Assembly: GCF_000003815.2 (NCBI RefSeq)
Contig: NC_049995.1
Coordinates: 10,970,253 to 11,034,252, forward strand
DNA from: Branchiostoma floridae
Taxonomy: Eukaryota; Chordata; Leptocardii; Amphioxiformes; Branchiostomatidae
Direction: 5' to 3'
DNA length: 64,000 bases
Below are positions 60,936 to 64,000 of this stretch, in pieces. A model generated the notes under the pieces. That model was not told the DNA's origin, ran no database searches, and worked only from the letters and a program-made list of their open reading frames with translations. The translations under genes were made by a program, and so were the position numbers. Numbering within the stretch: the first letter of the stretch is position 1; each line of letters opens with the position of its first letter.

Positions 60936-62030
60936 ACCTGTCTTATCTTTGGCACTGAATACTAACCACAGCTACCTAACCTGTCCTCGGTACTGAACAC
61001 TAACCACAGCTACCTAACCTGTCCTCGGTACTGAACACTAACCACAGCTACCTAACCTGTCCTCGGTACTGAACACTAACCACAGCTACCTAACCTGTCC
61101 TCGGTACTGAACACTAACCACAGCTACCTAACCTGTCCTCGGTACTGAACACTAACCACAGCTACCTAACCTGTCCTCGGTACTGAACACTAACCACAGC
61201 TACCTACCCTGTCCTCGGTACTGAACACTAACCACAGCTACCTAACCTGTCCTCGGTACTGAACACTAACCACAGCTACCTACCCTGTCCTCGGTACTGA
61301 ACACTAACCACAGCTACCTACCCTGTCCTCGGTACTGAACACTAACCACAGCTACCTACCCTGTCCTTGGTGCTGAGCATTAATCACAGCTACCCACCAT
61401 GTCCTTAGTGCTGAACACTATCCACAGCTAGCTGCCTACCCTGTCCTTGGTGCTGAAAACTAACCACAATTACGTACCCTGTCCATGGTGCTGAACACTA
61501 ACCAAAGAACAGCTACCTACCCTGTCCTTGGTGCTGAACACTAACCAAAGAACAGCTACCTACCCTGTCCTCTGTGTTGAACACCAAATACACTATAGCT
61601 ACCTACCCTGTCCTTTTTACTGAACGCTGGTGTGTGGTCGTATGCCCTGTCCTCTGTGTTTAACACCAAATACACTATAGCTACCTACCCTGTCCTTTTT
61701 ACTGAACGCTGGTGTGTGGTTAGATATTGTCTTAACCACACAACAGCTACCTACCTGCCTTTGTACCCTGCACTTGGTACTGAATATCAACCAATCAATA
61801 CTAACCACACAATAGTTAACGTTACGTATCATGTCCTTTGCACCCTATTCTTGGTACTGAATGCAAACGCGCAACAGCCTGTCCTTGGTACTGAACGCTA
61901 ATCTCACGCACACACAACTGCCACATGCCCCTTTTACGCTTTCCATGGTACTGAATAGTAACCACGCAGCTGCTAACTTTTCCTATATTGTCCTTAAATT
62001 GGTACCCTGTCCTTGGTAACCACACTGAAG
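60936..62030. repeat. 38-bp minisatellite with a decaying 3' flank
   Basis: The unit CACAGCTACCTAACCTGTCC plus TCGGTACTGAACACTAAC repeats about ten times almost unchanged between about 60961 and 61361. After that, units drift and lengthen to about 62030 (TGTCCTTGGTACTGAA blocks). It separates ADAM17 from the next gene. Confidence 0.95.
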
Positions 62031-62297
62031 TTGTGCTGCCGGTATGGAGATACCGCCCTACTTAATTTGAAATTTGGCAAAGTCTAGATCATTAATAGGA
62101 ATAATTCATAACTTTATACTCAACGTGTATTTGGGGCTGTTTTGTCTTAATTTAGCATACAATGACCGTTCCTTGCAGACTAGAGTGCCATCACCACTCA
62201 TTAGCGCCTCCTTGCGGTTTACATGAAACGTGTAATCTCATGTAACTGTTGCTATTCGGGTAATCAGGTTCCCTACAAAGGTCAGAGGTCAGCAAAC

Positions 62298-62412
62298 ATG
62301 GCAGACGACAAATCAGTCAGAAATCAACTCCTAGCAGTTTGTCTCGTTTTGCTCTACGTTCTCGACGTTCGCATATGTTTTTGTGAAGAGAATGCAAGCG
62401 ATGAATTTGAAG
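62298..62412 (+). CDS. first coding exon of an unrecognised secreted or membrane protein; 3' partial
   Basis: An ATG in the context CAAACATGG opens MADDKSVRNQ, followed by the hydrophobic stretch LLAVCLVLLYVLDVRICFC and then acidic EENASDEFEG, with a clean GTTAGT donor after 62412 (phase 1). This reads as a signal peptide or signal anchor of about 28 residues and the start of an acidic, possibly N-glycosylated (NAS) lumenal segment. An in-frame upstream ATG at 62223 would spoil the signal peptide, so I prefer 62298. No downstream exon is supported before the end of the window. I do not recognise the family. It could be an ER or secretory-pathway protein. Confidence 0.55.
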
Positions 62413-64000
62413 GTTAGTGCTTAAAAGTTCTCCTGTACATGGCATGTCATTGCGAACTGTACAAAGCTCATACGAAATCATAATTTTTGGTGGGGAGGGG
62501 GGAGGGGCATGCTATCAAGCTAAGCAAAGTCAGACTATTGATGTAAACATTAGTCTATGATGTATCCCTTTGTGTAGGCTGCTGTAACCATAAGCAACCA
62601 TGCCAACTTTTGTTGAAAGTACAGTACTTAAGAATATTGTAAAAGGCACCTGAATTAAAATTGGGGTGCTCCTAAATTTGGTTGGGGGGGGGGGGGGGGC
62701 TCGTTACTAAAACAGGGTTTACGGAAAAGGCTGGGCTGTCTACCTGGGCTGTCTACCTGGGCTGGCTATCATGTCAGGCTACTTGGACCTACATGTACGA
62801 AAGCCCATTGGGACAAAAGCTGTTTTAGCAGTAGAGCTGTTTTAGCAGAAGTGGTAGCAGTTTGTGCTCAATGAAGAAGCTATGTGTGAAGCTATTGTGT
62901 GTGTTACATAACCCAGAGGTTCTGGGTTCAAATCAGTTGATATGCCACCGATCTTGTACCCTTGGGAAGGGCTATTAACACGACTTATTGGGCTGATTGG
63001 ATTAGTCTTAAGACTGGTGGCTAGTTGGTCAAAGGCGGCCATGAGCCGTTCTTTAGTGGCTGTCAGGGTCCAGGCTTCTGCGCCATACATTAGGATCAAC
63101 AATTGAATTGTGAGGGGGTTTACGGAAAAGCCTGGGCCCAGGAGCTGGGCTGGCTAGCCTGAAAGACTACCTTTTCTGGGCCCCAAGGCTATGCATGGGG
63201 TTTGGCCTGCAGCTGAAGTTTTTTTAATAAAAAACTGGGTCAATGACAATCCGAGCTGTGGGTGGGATGGGCTGGGGAAAGGTAACAGTTGATAATATTG
63301 CTGGGCTTGCAATGAATAAGTTATTAACTCAACCAAGACTGGAAGAAAACAATCATAAACTAAATTCCAAGTTTACAACAGAAAATGATGGAAATGTTAA
63401 GACTGAAGGGGAGGGGTACTAGGGGAAATAAAGAATACTAGGATGGGTTAGGAAATGATAGCGCACAACATCAAATTCAAAACAGATGTCATGCATGTAT
63501 GAGTGTGTGTGTCACTGTGTGTGTTTGTACATGAAATTTCTTTGTAGAAAAACTGGGTCAGTGGTAACCCAAGACAACAGTTGGTCCTCTAGGATAGGGG
63601 CTGTTTGCTAAAACATCAAATTTGAAACAGATGTCTCAAACATCAAGTGTCAGTGAGCATGGATGTAGGAATGGATGTATGTTATGTGTTTATATGTGTC
63701 AATTGTATGTGAGGGGGGGTATAATATGACGTGTAACGTTAGTGTTGTTTGTGCTATTCGTTTCTCTCATGCGGGACAATTACTGATAGCCACTATAAGT
63801 ATTGTAGGAATGACTGCCAGTATAGTCAAAGGAAAAGTAAATGGACCAATAACCCTTGGAGTAGTTGATGTTGATTGTTGACAGTAGTTGATGTTGATTG
63901 TTCATTGCTGTAAACCATTGAAGACCAATCCCCCATAGATATGACGAAACTGTTGCCTTCTGTCCAATGCACCCTGCATGCACTGGAATTGTCGGTTACC
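62413..64000 (+). other. probable first intron of the gene at 62298
   Basis: No exon is supported here. It holds a G-run near 62685, a direct duplication of TTTACGGAAAAGGCTGGGC-type sequence at about 62718 and 63120 flanking a retrotransposon trace, and a (GT)n-rich stretch near 63500. Confidence 0.4.
63022..63102 (-). pseudogene. non-LTR retrotransposon trace
   Basis: On the minus strand the frame reads LMYGAEAWTLTATKERLMAAF, a block found near the C-terminal end of many LINE reverse-transcriptase proteins. The similarity stops after about 27 residues. Confidence 0.6.

Noticed and set aside
60936..61420. Regular repeats that could suggest a CRISPR array
   Set aside because: The 38-bp units are directly adjacent with no unique spacers, and the setting is an animal genome; it is a minisatellite.

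Overview
The window looks like nuclear DNA of an invertebrate deuterostome, most likely a lancelet (Branchiostoma). This rests on intron-rich genes with GT-AG junctions, vertebrate-like orthologues (SPAG1, ADAM17, a sorting nexin), GT4-type glycosyltransferases of a kind known from amphioxus and cnidarians, and introns full of short terminal-inverted-repeat elements. The organism call is inference. No bacterial operon, CRISPR array or rRNA is present. Layout: (1) 330-3931, + strand, the last six exons of a sorting nexin (best guess SNX19, Nexin_C end). (2) 5825-7431 and 9685-12039, - strand, two tandem paralogous GT4 glycosyltransferases, one with one intron and one with two. (3) 15175-35202, - strand, a 22-exon SPAG1 gene (TPR co-chaperone for axonemal dynein assembly, 1057 aa). 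(4) 37783-58360, + strand, a 21-exon ADAM17/TACE gene (844 aa), divergent from SPAG1 across about 2.6 kb, with a 3'UTR to about 60.8 kb. (5) A 38-bp minisatellite at about 60.94-62.03 kb. (6) 62298-62412, + strand, the first coding exon of an unrecognised signal-peptide protein. I assembled all exon chains by hand from ORFs plus splice sites; every junction keeps frame. SPAG1 and ADAM17 are housekeeping or developmental genes and the GT4 pair is the accessory component; nothing suggests that the six genes act in one pathway. The most interesting structure is in ADAM17. Several exons or exon junctions have nearby tandem copies: a frame-preserving second copy of the transmembrane exon (54547-54635), a decayed copy of a catalytic-domain exon (43840-43922), a partial copy around one donor (about 42983-43094), and decoy copies of a 3' splice site (46171-46359). 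The same junction-copying is seen in SPAG1 intron 2. ADAM17 also has one intron (51573-52242) with clear U12-type AT-AC signals. Introns hold at least four copies of one TA-flanked MITE and probable pogo-, hAT- and Harbinger-like non-autonomous elements.
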